A stretch of DNA of 64,000 nucleotides from Serratia nevei (GTDB taxonomy: Bacteria > Pseudomonadota > Gammaproteobacteria > Enterobacterales > Enterobacteriaceae), in assembly GCF_024160145.1 (NCBI RefSeq), contig NZ_JAMYWQ010000023.1, positions 22,316 through 86,315 of the forward strand. The letters are read 5' to 3'. Under the pieces are notes generated by a model. It did not search any database and was not told the origin of the DNA. It saw nothing but the letters and a program-made list of their open reading frames with translations. The position numbers and the translations under genes were made by a program. Of this stretch, positions 38,874-49,536 are shown piece by piece (positions within the stretch are counted from its first letter, which is position 1; the number at the start of each line of letters is the position of its first letter).

Positions 38874-41800
38874 ATGGCCGAACCTCGTTTTATTCACCTG
38901 CGCGTCCACAGTGACTACTCCATGATTGATGGATTGGCCAAGACGGCGCCGCTGGTGAAAAGAGCCGCCGCGTTAGCCATGCCTGCTCTGGCAATCACCG
39001 ATTTCACCAACCTGTGCGGGCTGGTGAAGTTTTACGGCAGCGCGCACGGCGCCGGGATCAAACCGATCATCGGCGCGGATTTTCATGTGCAAAGCGAAGA
39101 GCTGGGCGACGAGTTGGCTCAGCTGACGGTGCTGGCCAGCAACAACGAAGGCTACCAGAACCTGACGCTGCTGATTTCCCGCGCCTATCAGCGTGGCTAC
39201 GGCGCCGCCGGCCCGACCATCGATCGCGACTGGCTGATTGAACATCGCGAAGGGCTGATTCTGCTCTCCGGCGCGCGTCAGGGCGACGTCGGCAAGTTTC
39301 TGCTGCGCGGCAACCAGGCGCAGGTGGATCAGTGCCTGGACTTTTACCAGCAGCACTTCCCGGACTGTTACTACCTGGAACTGATCCGCACCGGCCGCCC
39401 GGACGAAGAGAACTACCTGCATACGGCGGTGGCGCTGGCCACCGAACGCGGTTTGCCGGTGGTGGCCACCAACGACGTGCGCTTCCTGGTGGAAGACGAT
39501 TTCGACGCCCATGAGATTCGCGTCGCCATCCACGACGGCTTTACGCTGGACGATCCCAAGCGGCCGCGTAACTACAGCCCGCAGCAATACATGCGCAGCG
39601 AAGACGAGATGTGCGAGCTGTTCGCCGACATTCCGGAAGCGCTGCTGAACAGCGTCGAGATCGCCAAGCGCTGCAACGTCACCATTCGCCTCGGCGAATA
39701 CTTCCTGCCGCAGTTCCCGACCGGCGACATGAGCACCGAGGACTTCCTGGTACTCAAATCGAAAGAAGGGCTGGAAGAGCGTCTCGAGTTCCTGTTCCCC
39801 GATCCTGACGTGCGCGCGCAGCGCCGCCCGGAATACGACGAGCGTCTGGACGTCGAGCTGAAGGTGATCAACCAGATGGGGTTCCCCGGCTACTTCCTGA
39901 TCGTGATGGAGTTTATCCAGTGGTCGAAGGACAACAACGTACCGGTGGGGCCGGGGCGCGGCTCCGGCGCCGGTTCCTTGGTGGCCTATGCGTTGAAAAT
40001 CACCGACCTCGATCCACTGGAGTTCGACCTGCTGTTCGAACGCTTCCTGAACCCGGAACGTGTCTCGATGCCCGACTTCGACGTCGACTTCTGCATGGAG
40101 AAGCGCGACCAGGTGATCGAGCACGTGGCGGAGATGTACGGCCGCGAAGCGGTATCGCAGATCATCACCTTTGGCACCATGGCGGCGAAAGCGGTTATCC
40201 GCGACGTGGGCCGCGTGCTGGGGCACCCGTACGGCTTCGTCGATCGTATCTCCAAGCTGGTGCCGCCGGATCCAGGCATGACGCTGGAAAAAGCCTTTGC
40301 CGCCGAACCGCAGCTGCCGGAAATTTACGAGGCCGACGAAGAGGTCAAGGCGCTGATCGACATGGCGCGCAAGCTGGAAGGGGTGACGCGCAACGCCGGT
40401 AAACACGCCGGGGGCGTGGTGATCGCGCCGACCAAAATCACCGACTTCGCGCCGCTGTACTGCGATGCCGAAGGGCACCACCCGGTGACCCAGTTCGACA
40501 AGAACGACGTGGAATACGCCGGGCTGGTGAAGTTTGACTTCCTCGGTCTGCGTACCCTGACCATCATCGACTGGGCGCTGGAGATGATCAACGCCCGGCG
40601 CGCCAAGACCGGGCTGGAGCCGATCGATATCGCCGCCATTCCGCTCGACGACAAGAAAAGCTTCGACATGCTGCAACGCTCGGAAACCACGGCGGTGTTC
40701 CAGCTTGAATCGCGCGGCATGAAAGACCTGATCAAACGTCTGAAGCCCGACTGTTTCGAAGACATGATCGCACTGGTGGCGCTGTTCCGCCCGGGGCCGC
40801 TGCAGTCGGGCATGGTGGATAACTTCATCGACCGCAAGCACGGCCGCGAAGAGATCTCCTACCCGGATATCCAGTGGCAGCACGAGTCGCTCAAGCCGGT
40901 GCTGGAACCGACCTACGGCATCATCCTGTATCAGGAACAGGTGATGCAGATTGCCCAGGTGTTGGCGGGCTATACCCTGGGCGGCGCGGACATGCTGCGC
41001 CGTGCAATGGGTAAAAAGAACCCGGTCGAGATGGCCAAGCAGCGCGGCGGCTTTGAAGACGGCGCCAAATCACGCGGCATCGACGGCGAACTGTCGGTAA
41101 AAATCTTCGACCTGGTGGAGAAATTCGCCGGTTACGGCTTCAACAAATCGCACTCCGCCGCCTATGCGCTGGTGTCGTATCAGACGCTGTGGCTGAAGGC
41201 GCACTACCCGGCCGAGTTTATGGCGGCGGTGATGACCGCCGATATGGACAACACCGACAAAGTGGTGGGGCTGGTGGACGAATGTTGGCGCATGGGGCTG
41301 AAGATCCTGCCGCCGGACATCAACAGCGGCCTGTATCACTTCCACGTCAACGACGACGGCGAGATCGTTTACGGCATCGGCGCCATCAAGGGGGTGGGGG
41401 AAGGGCCGATCGAAGCCATTATCGAGGCGCGCAACAGCGGCGAGCAGGGCTACTTCAAAGACCTGTTCGACCTGTGCGCGCGCTCCGACATCAAGAAACT
41501 GAACCGCCGCATTTTGGAAAAACTGATCATGTCCGGGGCGTTCGATCGCCTTGGGCCGCACCGCGCCGCGCTGATGAATTCGCTCGGCGACGCGTTGAAA
41601 GCGGCGGATCAGCATGCGAAAGCCGAAGCGATCGGCCAGGTGGATATGTTTGGCGTGCTGGCGGAAGCGCCGGAGCAGGTGGAGCAATCCTACGCCAATA
41701 TCGCGCCCTGGCCGGAGCAGGTGGTGCTGGACGGTGAGCGGGAGACGCTGGGGTTGTACCTGACCGGCCACCCGATCACTCAGTACCTGAAGGAGATCGA

Positions 41801-42362
41801 ACGTTACGCCGGTGGCCAGCGTTTGAAAGACATGCACCCGACGGATCGGGGCAAAATGACCACCGCCGTCGGGCTGGTGGTCGCCGCGCGGGTGATGGTA
41901 ACCAAGCGCGGCAACCGCATCGGCATCTGTACATTGGATGACCGTTCGGGCCGTCTGGAAGTGATGCTATTCACCGAAGCGTTAGAAAAATACCAGCATT
42001 TGTTGGAAAAAGACCGTATCCTTATCGCCAGTGGACAGGTCAGCTTTGATGACTTTAGCGGCGGGCTTAAAATGATGGCCCGTGAGGTAATGGACATCAG
42101 TGAAGCCCGGGAAAAATACGCTCGCGGGCTTGCTATCTCGCTGACTGACAGGCAAATTGATGACCAGCTTTTGAACCGTCTCCGTCAGTCGTTGGAACCC
42201 CATCGATCGGGGACGATTCCAGTGCATCTCTACTATCAACGGGAAGATGCGCGAGCCAAGCTGCGTTTTGGCGCAACCTGGCGCGTGACGCCCACCGACC
42301 GCTTGTTGATAGACTTGCGGACGTTGGTAGGCAATGAGCAGGTGGACTTGGAATTTGACTAA
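38874..42362 (+). CDS. dnaE: DNA polymerase III alpha subunit
   Basis: A 1162-residue replicative polymerase. The N-terminal PHP domain begins at [19 protein letters not shown]. The C-family palm holds catalytic Asp401 and Asp403 in PDFDVDF and Asp555 in VKFDFLGL. The [11 protein letters not shown] motif precedes it. A helix-hairpin-helix region, OB domain (around residue 1000) and tau-binding C-terminus complete it. It joins epsilon and theta in the polymerase core. accA follows after 12 bases, as in E. coli. Confidence 0.98.
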   Translation: MAEPRFIHLRVHSDYSMIDGLAKTAPLVKRAAALAMPALAITDFTNLCGLVKFYGSAHGAGIKPIIGADFHVQSEELGDELAQLTVLASNNEGYQNLTLLISRAYQRGYGAAGPTIDRDWLIEHREGLILLSGARQGDVGKFLLRGNQAQVDQCLDFYQQHFPDCYYLELIRTGRPDEENYLHTAVALATERGLPVVATNDVRFLVEDDFDAHEIRVAIHDGFTLDDPKRPRNYSPQQYMRSEDEMCELFADIPEALLNSVEIAKRCNVTIRLGEYFLPQFPTGDMSTEDFLVLKSKEGLEERLEFLFPDPDVRAQRRPEYDERLDVELKVINQMGFPGYFLIVMEFIQWSKDNNVPVGPGRGSGAGSLVAYALKITDLDPLEFDLLFERFLNPERVSMPDFDVDFCMEKRDQVIEHVAEMYGREAVSQIITFGTMAAKAVIRDVGRVLGHPYGFVDRISKLVPPDPGMTLEKAFAAEPQLPEIYEADEEVKALIDMARKLEGVTRNAGKHAGGVVIAPTKITDFAPLYCDAEGHHPVTQFDKNDVEYAGLVKFDFLGLRTLTIIDWALEMINARRAKTGLEPIDIAAIPLDDKKSFDMLQRSETTAVFQLESRGMKDLIKRLKPDCFEDMIALVALFRPGPLQSGMVDNFIDRKHGREEISYPDIQWQHESLKPVLEPTYGIILYQEQVMQIAQVLAGYTLGGADMLRRAMGKKNPVEMAKQRGGFEDGAKSRGIDGELSVKIFDLVEKFAGYGFNKSHSAAYALVSYQTLWLKAHYPAEFMAAVMTADMDNTDKVVGLVDECWRMGLKILPPDINSGLYHFHVNDDGEIVYGIGAIKGVGEGPIEAIIEARNSGEQGYFKDLFDLCARSDIKKLNRRILEKLIMSGAFDRLGPHRAALMNSLGDALKAADQHAKAEAIGQVDMFGVLAEAPEQVEQSYANIAPWPEQVVLDGERETLGLYLTGHPITQYLKEIERYAGGQRLKDMHPTDRGKMTTAVGLVVAARVMVTKRGNRIGICTLDDRSGRLEVMLFTEALEKYQHLLEKDRILIASGQVSFDDFSGGLKMMAREVMDISEAREKYARGLAISLTDRQIDDQLLNRLRQSLEPHRSGTIPVHLYYQREDARAKLRFGATWRVTPTDRLLIDLRTLVGNEQVDLEFD

Positions 42363-42374
42363 AATAGGAATGCT

Positions 42375-43334
42375 ATGAGTCTGAATTTTCTTGATTTTGA
42401 ACAGCCGATTGCAGAGCTGGAAGCGAAAATTGACTCGCTGACTGCAGTCAGCCGTCAAGACGAAAAATTAGATATTAATCTGGACGAAGAGGTTCAGCGC
42501 CTGCGTGAAAAGAGCGTTGAGCTGACGCGCAAGATTTTTGCCGATCTTGGGGCCTGGCAGATTGCCCAATTGGCACGCCACCCGCGCCGTCCTTATACCC
42601 TGGATTATATCAAACACATCTTTACCGACTTCGAAGAGTTGGCGGGCGATCGCGCTTACGCCGACGACAAAGCGATCGTCGGCGGTATTGCGCGCCTGGA
42701 TGGCCGCCCGGTGATGATCATCGGGCACCAGAAAGGCCGTGAGACCAAAGAGAAAATCCGCCGCAACTTCGGCATGCCGGCGCCGGAAGGCTACCGCAAG
42801 GCGCTGCGCCTGATGGAAATGGCCGCGCGCTTCAAGATGCCGATCATCACCTTTATCGATACCCCGGGCGCTTATCCGGGCGTGGGCGCGGAAGAACGCG
42901 GCCAGTCCGAAGCCATCGCGCGCAACCTGCGTGAGATGTCGCGTCTGAACGTACCGGTCATCTGCACCGTCATCGGCGAAGGCGGCTCCGGCGGCGCGCT
43001 GGCGATCGGCGTGGGCGATAAGGTGAACATGCTGCAATACAGCACCTACTCGGTGATTTCGCCGGAAGGCTGTGCTTCCATCCTGTGGAAGAGCGCCGAC
43101 AAGGCGCCGCTGGCTGCAGAAGCGATGGGCATTACCGCGCCGCGCCTGAAAGAGCTGAAGCTGATCGACTCGGTGATCCCGGAGCCGCTGGGTTCCGCGC
43201 ACCGCGACGTGCCGGCGATGGCCGCCGCGCTGAAAGCGCAGCTGCTGGCCGATCTGAAAGATCTGGACGGTCTGAACGACGAAGAGTTGCTCAACCGTCG
43301 CTACCAGCGTCTGATGAACTACGGCTACTGCTGA
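42375..43334 (+). CDS. accA: Acetyl-CoA carboxylase carboxyltransferase subunit alpha
   Basis: A 319-residue alpha subunit of the carboxyltransferase that makes malonyl-CoA with AccD. The crotonase-like core includes [29 protein letters not shown] and [13 protein letters not shown]. It closes the run of envelope and replication genes and ends in a strong terminator that isolates it from ldcC. Confidence 0.98.
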   Translation: MSLNFLDFEQPIAELEAKIDSLTAVSRQDEKLDINLDEEVQRLREKSVELTRKIFADLGAWQIAQLARHPRRPYTLDYIKHIFTDFEELAGDRAYADDKAIVGGIARLDGRPVMIIGHQKGRETKEKIRRNFGMPAPEGYRKALRLMEMAARFKMPIITFIDTPGAYPGVGAEERGQSEAIARNLREMSRLNVPVICTVIGEGGSGGALAIGVGDKVNMLQYSTYSVISPEGCASILWKSADKAPLAAEAMGITAPRLKELKLIDSVIPEPLGSAHRDVPAMAAALKAQLLADLKDLDGLNDEELLNRRYQRLMNYGYC

Positions 43335-43354
43335 GTTCTGTGTTTCGCTGCAAG

Positions 43355-43380
43355 AAACCGCCTCAGGGCGGTTTTTTTTT
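43355..43380 (+). terminator. Terminator after accA
   Basis: An 8-bp AAACCGCC/GGCGGTTT stem with a TCAG loop runs into nine T's. It is one of the clearest terminators in the window. Confidence 0.93.
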
Positions 43381-43445
43381 GGCTACACACCGCCGGATTT
43401 TCGTGGTGTTATAGAGACTTGGCCGTTAACTGACAGGAGCTGCCG

Positions 43446-45590
43446 ATGAATATCATCGCCATCATGGGCCCGACGGGCGTCTACTACAAAGATGAGCCGA
43501 TCCGCGAGCTCCATGCTGCGCTGGCCGCCATGGGATTCCAGCTGGTGTACCCCAAAAACAGCGGTGACCTGCTGAAGCTGGTCGAAGCCAATGCCCGCAT
43601 CTGCGGGGTGATCTTCGACTGGGACGACTACAGCCTGGAGCTGTGCAGCGAGATCAACGAGCTGAACGAATACCTGCCGTTGTATGCCTTTATCAATACC
43701 CACTCGACCTTTGACGTCAGCCTGCATGAAATGCGCATGGTGCTCTATTTCTTCGAGTATGGCCTGAACGCGGCGGACGATATTGCGCAGCGCATCCAGC
43801 AGTACACCGCAGAATATATCGACACCATTACGCCGCCGCTGACCAAGGCGCTGTTCAACTATGTGCGTGAAGGGAAGTACACCTTCTGCACGCCGGGCCA
43901 CATGGCCGGCACCGCGTTCCAGAAAAGCCCGGTGGGCTGCCTGTTCTATGACTTCTTCGGCGCCAATACCCTGAAGGCCGACATCTCGATTTCGGTCACC
44001 GAGCTTGGGTCGCTGCTGGATCACACTGGGCCGCACCTGGAGGCCGAAGAGTATATCGCGCGCACCTTCAACGCCGAGCAGAGCTATCTGGTCACCAACG
44101 GTACCTCCACCGCCAACAAGATCGTCGGCATGTATTCGGCGCCGGCCGGCAGCACGGTGCTGATCGACCGCAACTGCCACAAATCGCTGTGCCATCTGCT
44201 GATGATGAGCGATATTGTGCCGATCTATCTGCGCCCGCTGCGCAACGCCTACGGCATCCTCGGCGGCATTCCGCAGCGCGAGTTTACCCGCGCCAGCATC
44301 GCTGCCCGGGTGCAGGAGATCCCGAACGCCACCTGGCCGGTGCACGCGGTGATCACCAATTCCACCTACGACGGCCTGCTGTACAACACCGACTTTATCA
44401 AGAACACCCTGGACGTGAAGTCGATCCATTTCGATTCCGCCTGGGTGCCTTACACCAACTTCCATCCGATTTACGACGGCAAGAGCGGCATGAGCGGCGA
44501 GCGGGTGCCCGGTAAGGTTTTCTACGAAACCCAGTCGACGCATAAGCTGCTGGCGGCCTTCTCGCAGGCTTCGATGATTCATATCAAGGGCGATTACGAC
44601 GAGAGCACCTTCAACGAAGCTTACATGATGCACACCACCACCTCGCCGCACTACGGCATCGTGGCGTCGATGGAGACCGCCGCCGCCATGCTGCGCGGCA
44701 ACCCGGGGCGCCGCTTAATCAACCGTTCGGTGGAGCGTGCGCTGCATTTTCGCCGTGAAGTGCAGCGGCTGCGCGAGGAGAGCGACAGTTGGTTCTTCGA
44801 CATTTGGCAGCCGGAAGAGATCGATGAGGCGCAGTGCTGGCCATTGGATCCGGACGACAACTGGCACGGTTTCGGCCAGACCGATCGCGATCACATGTAC
44901 CTCGATCCGATCAAGGTGACGATCCTGACGCCGGGCATGAACGAGCTGGGCACGCTGGAAGAGGAGGGGATCCCGGCGGCGCTGGTGGCGAAGTACCTCG
45001 ACGAGCGCGGCATCGTGGTGGAGAAGACCGGGCCGTACAACCTGCTGTTCCTGTTCAGCATCGGCATCGACAAAACCAAGGCGATGAGCCTGCTGCGCGG
45101 CCTGACCGATTTCAAGCGCGCCTACGATCTCAACCTGCGGGTGAAGAACATGCTGCCGGATTTGTACGCCGAGGATCCGGATTTCTATCGCCATATGCGC
45201 ATTCAGGATCTGGCCGCCGGCATTCATCGTCTGATCTGCCAACACGATCTGCCGCGGCTGATGCAGCGGGCGTTTGACGTGCTGCCGGAAATGAAGCTGA
45301 CGCCGCACCAGATGTTCCAGGAGCAGGTGCGCGGCAACGTGGAAACCTGCGAGCTGGATCAGCTGGTGGGCAAGGTGGCGGCCAATATGATCCTGCCGTA
45401 TCCGCCGGGCGTGCCGCTGGTGATGCCGGGGGAAATGATCACCGAAGAGAGCCGGGCGGTACTCGATTTTCTGCTGATGCTGTGCTCGATCGGCGAACGC
45501 TATCCCGGTTTCGAAACCGACATCCACGGCGCCAAACTGACGGAAGACGGGCGCTATCTGGTGAAGGTGTTGAAGGCCCCGCAGCCGTAA
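43446..45590 (+). CDS. ldcC: Lysine decarboxylase LdcC (constitutive type)
   Basis: A 714-residue fold-type I PLP decarboxylase converting lysine to cadaverine. The PLP lysine is Lys367 in QSTHKLLAAFSQ. An N-terminal response-regulator-like wing domain (about 1-130) is followed by the PLP core and C-terminal domain. Position between accA and yaeR is that of E. coli ldcC, which supports the paralogue assignment. Differences from the cadA product, for example CLFYDFFGANTLKAD against SIFYDFFGPNTMKSD, show it is a divergent copy. The start has CAGGAG eight bases upstream. It may form decamers that bind RavA, as in E. coli LdcI; that is not testable here. Confidence 0.95.
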   Translation: MNIIAIMGPTGVYYKDEPIRELHAALAAMGFQLVYPKNSGDLLKLVEANARICGVIFDWDDYSLELCSEINELNEYLPLYAFINTHSTFDVSLHEMRMVLYFFEYGLNAADDIAQRIQQYTAEYIDTITPPLTKALFNYVREGKYTFCTPGHMAGTAFQKSPVGCLFYDFFGANTLKADISISVTELGSLLDHTGPHLEAEEYIARTFNAEQSYLVTNGTSTANKIVGMYSAPAGSTVLIDRNCHKSLCHLLMMSDIVPIYLRPLRNAYGILGGIPQREFTRASIAARVQEIPNATWPVHAVITNSTYDGLLYNTDFIKNTLDVKSIHFDSAWVPYTNFHPIYDGKSGMSGERVPGKVFYETQSTHKLLAAFSQASMIHIKGDYDESTFNEAYMMHTTTSPHYGIVASMETAAAMLRGNPGRRLINRSVERALHFRREVQRLREESDSWFFDIWQPEEIDEAQCWPLDPDDNWHGFGQTDRDHMYLDPIKVTILTPGMNELGTLEEEGIPAALVAKYLDERGIVVEKTGPYNLLFLFSIGIDKTKAMSLLRGLTDFKRAYDLNLRVKNMLPDLYAEDPDFYRHMRIQDLAAGIHRLICQHDLPRLMQRAFDVLPEMKLTPHQMFQEQVRGNVETCELDQLVGKVAANMILPYPPGVPLVMPGEMITEESRAVLDFLLMLCSIGERYPGFETDIHGAKLTEDGRYLVKVLKAPQP

Positions 45591-45598
45591 TGCATAAC

Positions 45599-45630
45599 AC
45601 GCCCGGCGGTTTGGAAGATATGCCGGGCGT
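45599..45630 (+). terminator. Hairpin after ldcC
   Basis: A 9-bp ACGCCCGGC/GCCGGGCGT stem with a 14-base loop starts nine bases after the stop; TTCTCATT follows. It is a moderate terminator at best. Confidence 0.55.
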
Positions 45631-45695
45631 TCTCATTGACGGCATCGCCGCCGCCGGATACCTTGCCTCATCAGACCGAACAGGAGAGGGTTTCT

Positions 45696-46085
45696 ATGCT
45701 GGCGTTACGTCAGGTACACCATATCGCGATCATTGGCGCGGACTACGCCGCCAGCAAGCGTTTTTACTGCGACATTCTCGGATTTACCCTGCTGAGTGAA
45801 ATTTACCGCGAGGAGCGCGATTCCTGGAAAGCGGATCTGGCGCTCAACGGGCAATACACCCTTGAGCTGTTTTCTTTCCCCTCGCCGCCGGCCCGCGTCA
45901 GCCGCCCGGAGGCCTGCGGCCTGCGCCATCTGGCGTTCAGCGTTGACGATATCGAGCAGGCCATCGCCCATTTACAAGCGGCCGGCGTCAACTGCGAACC
46001 GGTACGCATCGATCCTTATACCCAATCCCGCTTTACCTTTTTCAGCGATCCTGATGGTTTACCGTTAGAATTATATGAGAGATAA
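45696..46085 (+). CDS. yaeR: VOC family protein YaeR (GloX)
   Basis: A 129-residue vicinal oxygen chelate protein, of the glyoxalase I/bleomycin resistance fold, starting at ATG 45696 with AGGAGAGGG upstream. It is nearly identical to E. coli YaeR (VHHIAIIGADYAASKRFYCDILGFTL, RPEACGLRHLAFSVDD, DPDGLPLELYE). Putative metal ligands are the His residues of VHHI and LRHL and the terminal Glu of LELYE. The natural substrate is unknown. It is followed by the inserted cad cluster rather than by tilS. Confidence 0.93.
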   Translation: MLALRQVHHIAIIGADYAASKRFYCDILGFTLLSEIYREERDSWKADLALNGQYTLELFSFPSPPARVSRPEACGLRHLAFSVDDIEQAIAHLQAAGVNCEPVRIDPYTQSRFTFFSDPDGLPLELYER

Positions 46086-46126
46086 ATGCTTAATCACCCT
46101 CCGGCGGCCACAGCCGGGGGCGGTTA

Positions 46127-46135
46127 TGCTATGAT
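46127..46135 (+). promoter_or_regulatory. Candidate extended -10 promoter of cadC
   Basis: TGCTATGAT, an extended -10 element, lies 39 bases before the cadC start in the 89-base yaeR-cadC gap. No strong -35 is seen. Confidence 0.45.
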
Positions 46136-46174
46136 CGCGCCCTTGCCCTACATGCCTACAGAGTTATTTCCGCC

Positions 46175-47728
46175 ATGCAAGAGCCTGCTTTTCGCGTCGG
46201 GGAGTGGCTGGTTACCCCTGCCGACAACACCATCAACCGCGACGGACGCCAAAAAACGCTGGAACCGCGCCTGATCGACATGCTGTGCTATTTCGCCCGG
46301 CATCCCGATGTGGTGCTGAGCCGCGACGAGCTGATCGACAACGTCTGGAAACGCAATATCGTTACCAACCACGTGGTGACCCAATGCATTTCAGAACTGC
46401 GCAAGTACCTGAAGGACGGCGACGGCGACAGCCCGGAATACATTATCACCGTGCCCAAGCGCGGGTATAAGCTGGCGGCATCGGTGATCTGGTGTGAAGA
46501 GGGGGAGACGCAACCCGCTCCCGCAACGGCGCCGCAGATTGCGGTGATCATGCATGAACCGGAAGACGGCAGCGAGGAAGAGGAGACGCCGTATGTGCCG
46601 CCGCGCCGAACCAGCGCACCGCCTGCCGCGCCTGGCGAAAAGAAGCCGCGCTTTTATCGCCGCTCGACTTTCTGGGTGTGGCTGGCGTTTCTCAGCGCCC
46701 TGAGCGTCTGCGTGGCGTTTGTCGGCATCGCCACGCTGTCGCAGCGTGTGCCGGTATCGACCATGCCGGTGTTGCTCAACCCGCGCGATATCGATATCCG
46801 CATTCAAGGCGGCGAGAGCTGCAGTAACTGGATGCCGCAGCTCTCTTATGTGGTGGGCGTCAGTGAGCTGGTCACCGATTCGCTGAACACCTACTCGACC
46901 TTCCTGGTGCATGATCAGACCAATTACAATTATTCCGGCCCCAGTAACTCGGGCAAGTCGCTGTATATCGAGTTCGTCAATCAGCGCCACTACCGCGCCC
47001 AACAGTGCTTCCTGTCCGTGCGGCTGGTGGATAACGCCGACAGCTCAGTCATGCTGGACAAGCGTTACTTCATCACCGCCGATAACCAGCTGAAGATCCA
47101 GACCGACTTTCTCTCCAGCCTGTCCACGGCGCTAAAGCAGCCCTGGCCGCCGCAGCTGGAGCAGCGTCTGGCTCAGCTGCTGCCTGACAACGGGCCGTTG
47201 CTGCAGCGTTTCTACCAGGCGCATCAGTTGCTGATCCACGGCGACGCCGATTCATTGACCCGCGCCAGCGCTCAGCTGAGCGAGCTGATTAAAAGCGCGC
47301 CGAACTTCCACTATCTGCTGGCGGAAAAAGCGCTGGTGGATCTGCTGCGCAATTCTTATCAACCGTTCGACAGCCAGGCCCTGGCACAATTGCGCGCCGA
47401 TATCAGCCATCTGGCGACGATCCCCGAATTGAAGAACACGCCGATCATGCAACAAGTTCTGGCGGTAGATGCGTTGGCGCAGGGGCGCATTGACGAAGCG
47501 CACCGGGCGATCGATCTGGGGATTGAATTGCAAATGTCGTGGCTGAATTATGTGCTGCTGGGCAAGGTATATGAAATGCAGGGGCAGAATCATTTGGCGG
47601 CGGATTCTTATATTACCGCATTCAATCTTCGCCCCGGCGAAGATACATTGCATTGGATCACCAATGGCGTATTCCAGACGTCATTGACCAACGTAGTGCC
47701 TTATTTAAATAACTACCAGCGCCAATAA
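46175..47728 (+). CDS. cadC: Membrane-integrated transcriptional activator CadC
   Basis: A 517-residue one-component pH and lysine sensor, close to the 512 of E. coli. The N-terminal winged-helix DNA-binding domain spans about residues 5-105 (VVLSRDELIDNVWKR, VPKRGYKL). A Pro-rich linker leads to a membrane helix at about 165-190 (FWVWLAFLSALSVCVAF), followed by the periplasmic sensor domain. Cys216 and Cys278 correspond to the redox-active pair Cys208/Cys272 of E. coli CadC. CadC activates cadBA at low pH with external lysine; LysP represses it in E. coli. It lies just upstream of cadBA on the same strand and ends in a strong terminator. Confidence 0.96.
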   Translation: MQEPAFRVGEWLVTPADNTINRDGRQKTLEPRLIDMLCYFARHPDVVLSRDELIDNVWKRNIVTNHVVTQCISELRKYLKDGDGDSPEYIITVPKRGYKLAASVIWCEEGETQPAPATAPQIAVIMHEPEDGSEEEETPYVPPRRTSAPPAAPGEKKPRFYRRSTFWVWLAFLSALSVCVAFVGIATLSQRVPVSTMPVLLNPRDIDIRIQGGESCSNWMPQLSYVVGVSELVTDSLNTYSTFLVHDQTNYNYSGPSNSGKSLYIEFVNQRHYRAQQCFLSVRLVDNADSSVMLDKRYFITADNQLKIQTDFLSSLSTALKQPWPPQLEQRLAQLLPDNGPLLQRFYQAHQLLIHGDADSLTRASAQLSELIKSAPNFHYLLAEKALVDLLRNSYQPFDSQALAQLRADISHLATIPELKNTPIMQQVLAVDALAQGRIDEAHRAIDLGIELQMSWLNYVLLGKVYEMQGQNHLAADSYITAFNLRPGEDTLHWITNGVFQTSLTNVVPYLNNYQRQ

Positions 47729-47740
47729 GTAACCGATATC

Positions 47741-47782
47741 ACGCCGCCATGATTCTCCGGCAATCATGGCGGCGTTATTTAT
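47741..47782 (+). terminator. Terminator after cadC
   Basis: A perfect 14-bp stem (ACGCCGCCATGATT with AATCATGGCGGCGT) and a 7-base loop start 12 bases past the cadC stop, followed by TATTTATT. Confidence 0.9.
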
Positions 47783-48097
47783 TGGTGAAAGCATGTTGCG
47801 CGATTGTGTTATTTTGCTGCGTGGTATTGTTCTTTTTTTTCCGTTTGTTATGCGTAATTAACGTGTGCATATATTTGTTTTTTAACGATGTTTATCTTTT
47901 CTTTAGCTAACCTTTTTATCTTGATGTGTTAATAAAAAACCTCAGGTTATCATTTGTATGATCATGAGCGTAATCTCACTTTATCTTTAGGACTTTATTC
48001 CCGCCGATGGTTAGCATCCTGACTATCAAGCCGGCTCATTAAAATTTTTTATTTATGGGTGCGGCTTATAAGAAACGTAAATCAGGAGAAACTGACC
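47783..48097 (+). promoter_or_regulatory. cadBA promoter region (Pcad)
   Basis: This gene-free stretch is sharply A/T-rich in an otherwise GC-rich window, with runs such as CTTTTTTTTCC, GCATATATTTG and TTAATAAAAAACC. In E. coli the corresponding region holds the CadC-binding sites and H-NS-responsive AT-rich DNA. Exact CadC sites and the start point cannot be fixed from sequence alone. CAGGAG precedes the cadB ATG. Confidence 0.7.
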
Positions 48098-49441
48098 ATG
48101 GCTTCACCCAAGAAAATAGGGCTTATTGCCTGCACCGGCGTCGTCGCCGGTAATATGATGGGGAGCGGGATTGCCTTATTGCCCGCCAACCTGGCGAGTC
48201 TCGGATCCATCGCCATTTGGGGATGGGTGATCTCGATTATCGGGGCGATGTCGCTGGCCTATGTGTATGCCCGCCTCGCCACCAAAAACCCGCAGCAGGG
48301 CGGCCCTATCGCCTACGCCGGCGAAATTTCCCCGGCCTTCGGTTTCCAGACCGGCGTGCTTTATTACCATGCCAACTGGATCGGTAACCTGGCCATCGGC
48401 ATTACCGCCGTTTCTTATCTCTCTACCTTCTTCCCGGCGCTGAACAACCCGGTCCCTGCCGGCATCGCCTGTATTGCCATCGTCTGGGTCTTCACCTTCG
48501 TGAACATGCTGGGCGGGACCTGGGTCAGCCGTTTGACCACCCTCGGCCTGGTGCTGGTGCTGATCCCGGTGATCGTGACCGCCACCATCGGCTGGCACTG
48601 GTTTGACGTCGCCACCTATCAGGCTAACTGGAATACCTCCGGCACCACCGACAGCCATGCGGTCATCAAAAGTATCCTGCTGTGCCTGTGGGCGTTTATC
48701 GGCGTGGAATCCGCGGCGGTCAGCACCGGCATGGTGAAAAACCCGAAACGCACCGTGCCGCTGGCGACCATGCTCGGCACCGGCCTGGCGGGCATTATCT
48801 ACATCGCCGCCACCCAGGTGATCAGCGGTATGTTCCCGGCGTCTGAAATGGCCGCCAGCGGCGCGCCGTTCGCCATCAGCGCCTCGGCGATTATGGGCAA
48901 CTGGGCCGCACCGATGGTTTCCGCCTTCACCGCCTTCGCCTGCCTGACCTCACTCGGTTCGTGGATGATGCTGGTCGGCCAGGCCGGGGTCCGCGCCGCC
49001 AACGACGGCAACTTCCCGAAAGTGTACGGCGAGCTGGATAAAAACGGCATTCCGAAGAAAGGCCTGCTGCTGGCCGGCTGCAAAATGACCGCGCTGATGG
49101 TGCTGATCACCCTGATGAGCTCCGCCGGCGGTAAAGCGTCCGACCTGTTCGGCGAGCTGACCGGCATCGCGGTGCTGTTGACCATGCTGCCTTACTTCTA
49201 CTCTTGCGTAGACCTGATTCGCTTCGAAGGGGTTAACGTGCGCAACCTGCTGAGCCTGATCGCTTCGGTGTGCGGCTGCGGCTTCTGCTTCATCGCGCTG
49301 ATGGGCGCCAACTCTTTCGAACTGTCCGGCACCTTTATCATCAGCCTGATTATCCTGATGTTCTACGCCCGGAAAATGAATACCCGCCAGGCTGCCAGCG
49401 CAGCGGCGGTCGATGAAAACACCACGGCCAAAGCGCACTGA
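48098..49441 (+). CDS. cadB: Lysine:cadaverine antiporter CadB
   Basis: A 447-residue APC-family transporter with about 12 membrane helices, starting at ATG 48098 (MASPKKIGL) with CAGGAG upstream. It is very close to E. coli CadB, including GVVAGNMMGSGIALLPANLAS and the NPQQGGPIAYAGEISPAFGF substrate region. It exports cadaverine in exchange for external lysine, completing the proton-consuming cycle with CadA. A frame open 13 codons upstream is not supported. Confidence 0.97.
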   Translation: MASPKKIGLIACTGVVAGNMMGSGIALLPANLASLGSIAIWGWVISIIGAMSLAYVYARLATKNPQQGGPIAYAGEISPAFGFQTGVLYYHANWIGNLAIGITAVSYLSTFFPALNNPVPAGIACIAIVWVFTFVNMLGGTWVSRLTTLGLVLVLIPVIVTATIGWHWFDVATYQANWNTSGTTDSHAVIKSILLCLWAFIGVESAAVSTGMVKNPKRTVPLATMLGTGLAGIIYIAATQVISGMFPASEMAASGAPFAISASAIMGNWAAPMVSAFTAFACLTSLGSWMMLVGQAGVRAANDGNFPKVYGELDKNGIPKKGLLLAGCKMTALMVLITLMSSAGGKASDLFGELTGIAVLLTMLPYFYSCVDLIRFEGVNVRNLLSLIASVCGCGFCFIALMGANSFELSGTFIISLIILMFYARKMNTRQAASAAAVDENTTAKAH

Positions 49442-49471
49442 TTCGCGTCCGCTGACCGACTGAACTTACCC

Positions 49472-49514
49472 AGCCCCTTTCTTTCCGACCTGTCAGCCGC
49501 GACGGGAAGGGGCT
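49472..49514 (+). other. Inverted repeat between cadB and cadA
   Basis: AGCCCCTT (49472-49479) pairs with AAGGGGCT (49507-49514) across a 27-base loop, in the 95-base gap. It may adjust cadA expression relative to cadB or stabilise mRNA. TGCTTTG follows but no real U tract. Confidence 0.5.
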
Positions 49515-49536
49515 TGCTTTGCCAGGAGAAATGCAT

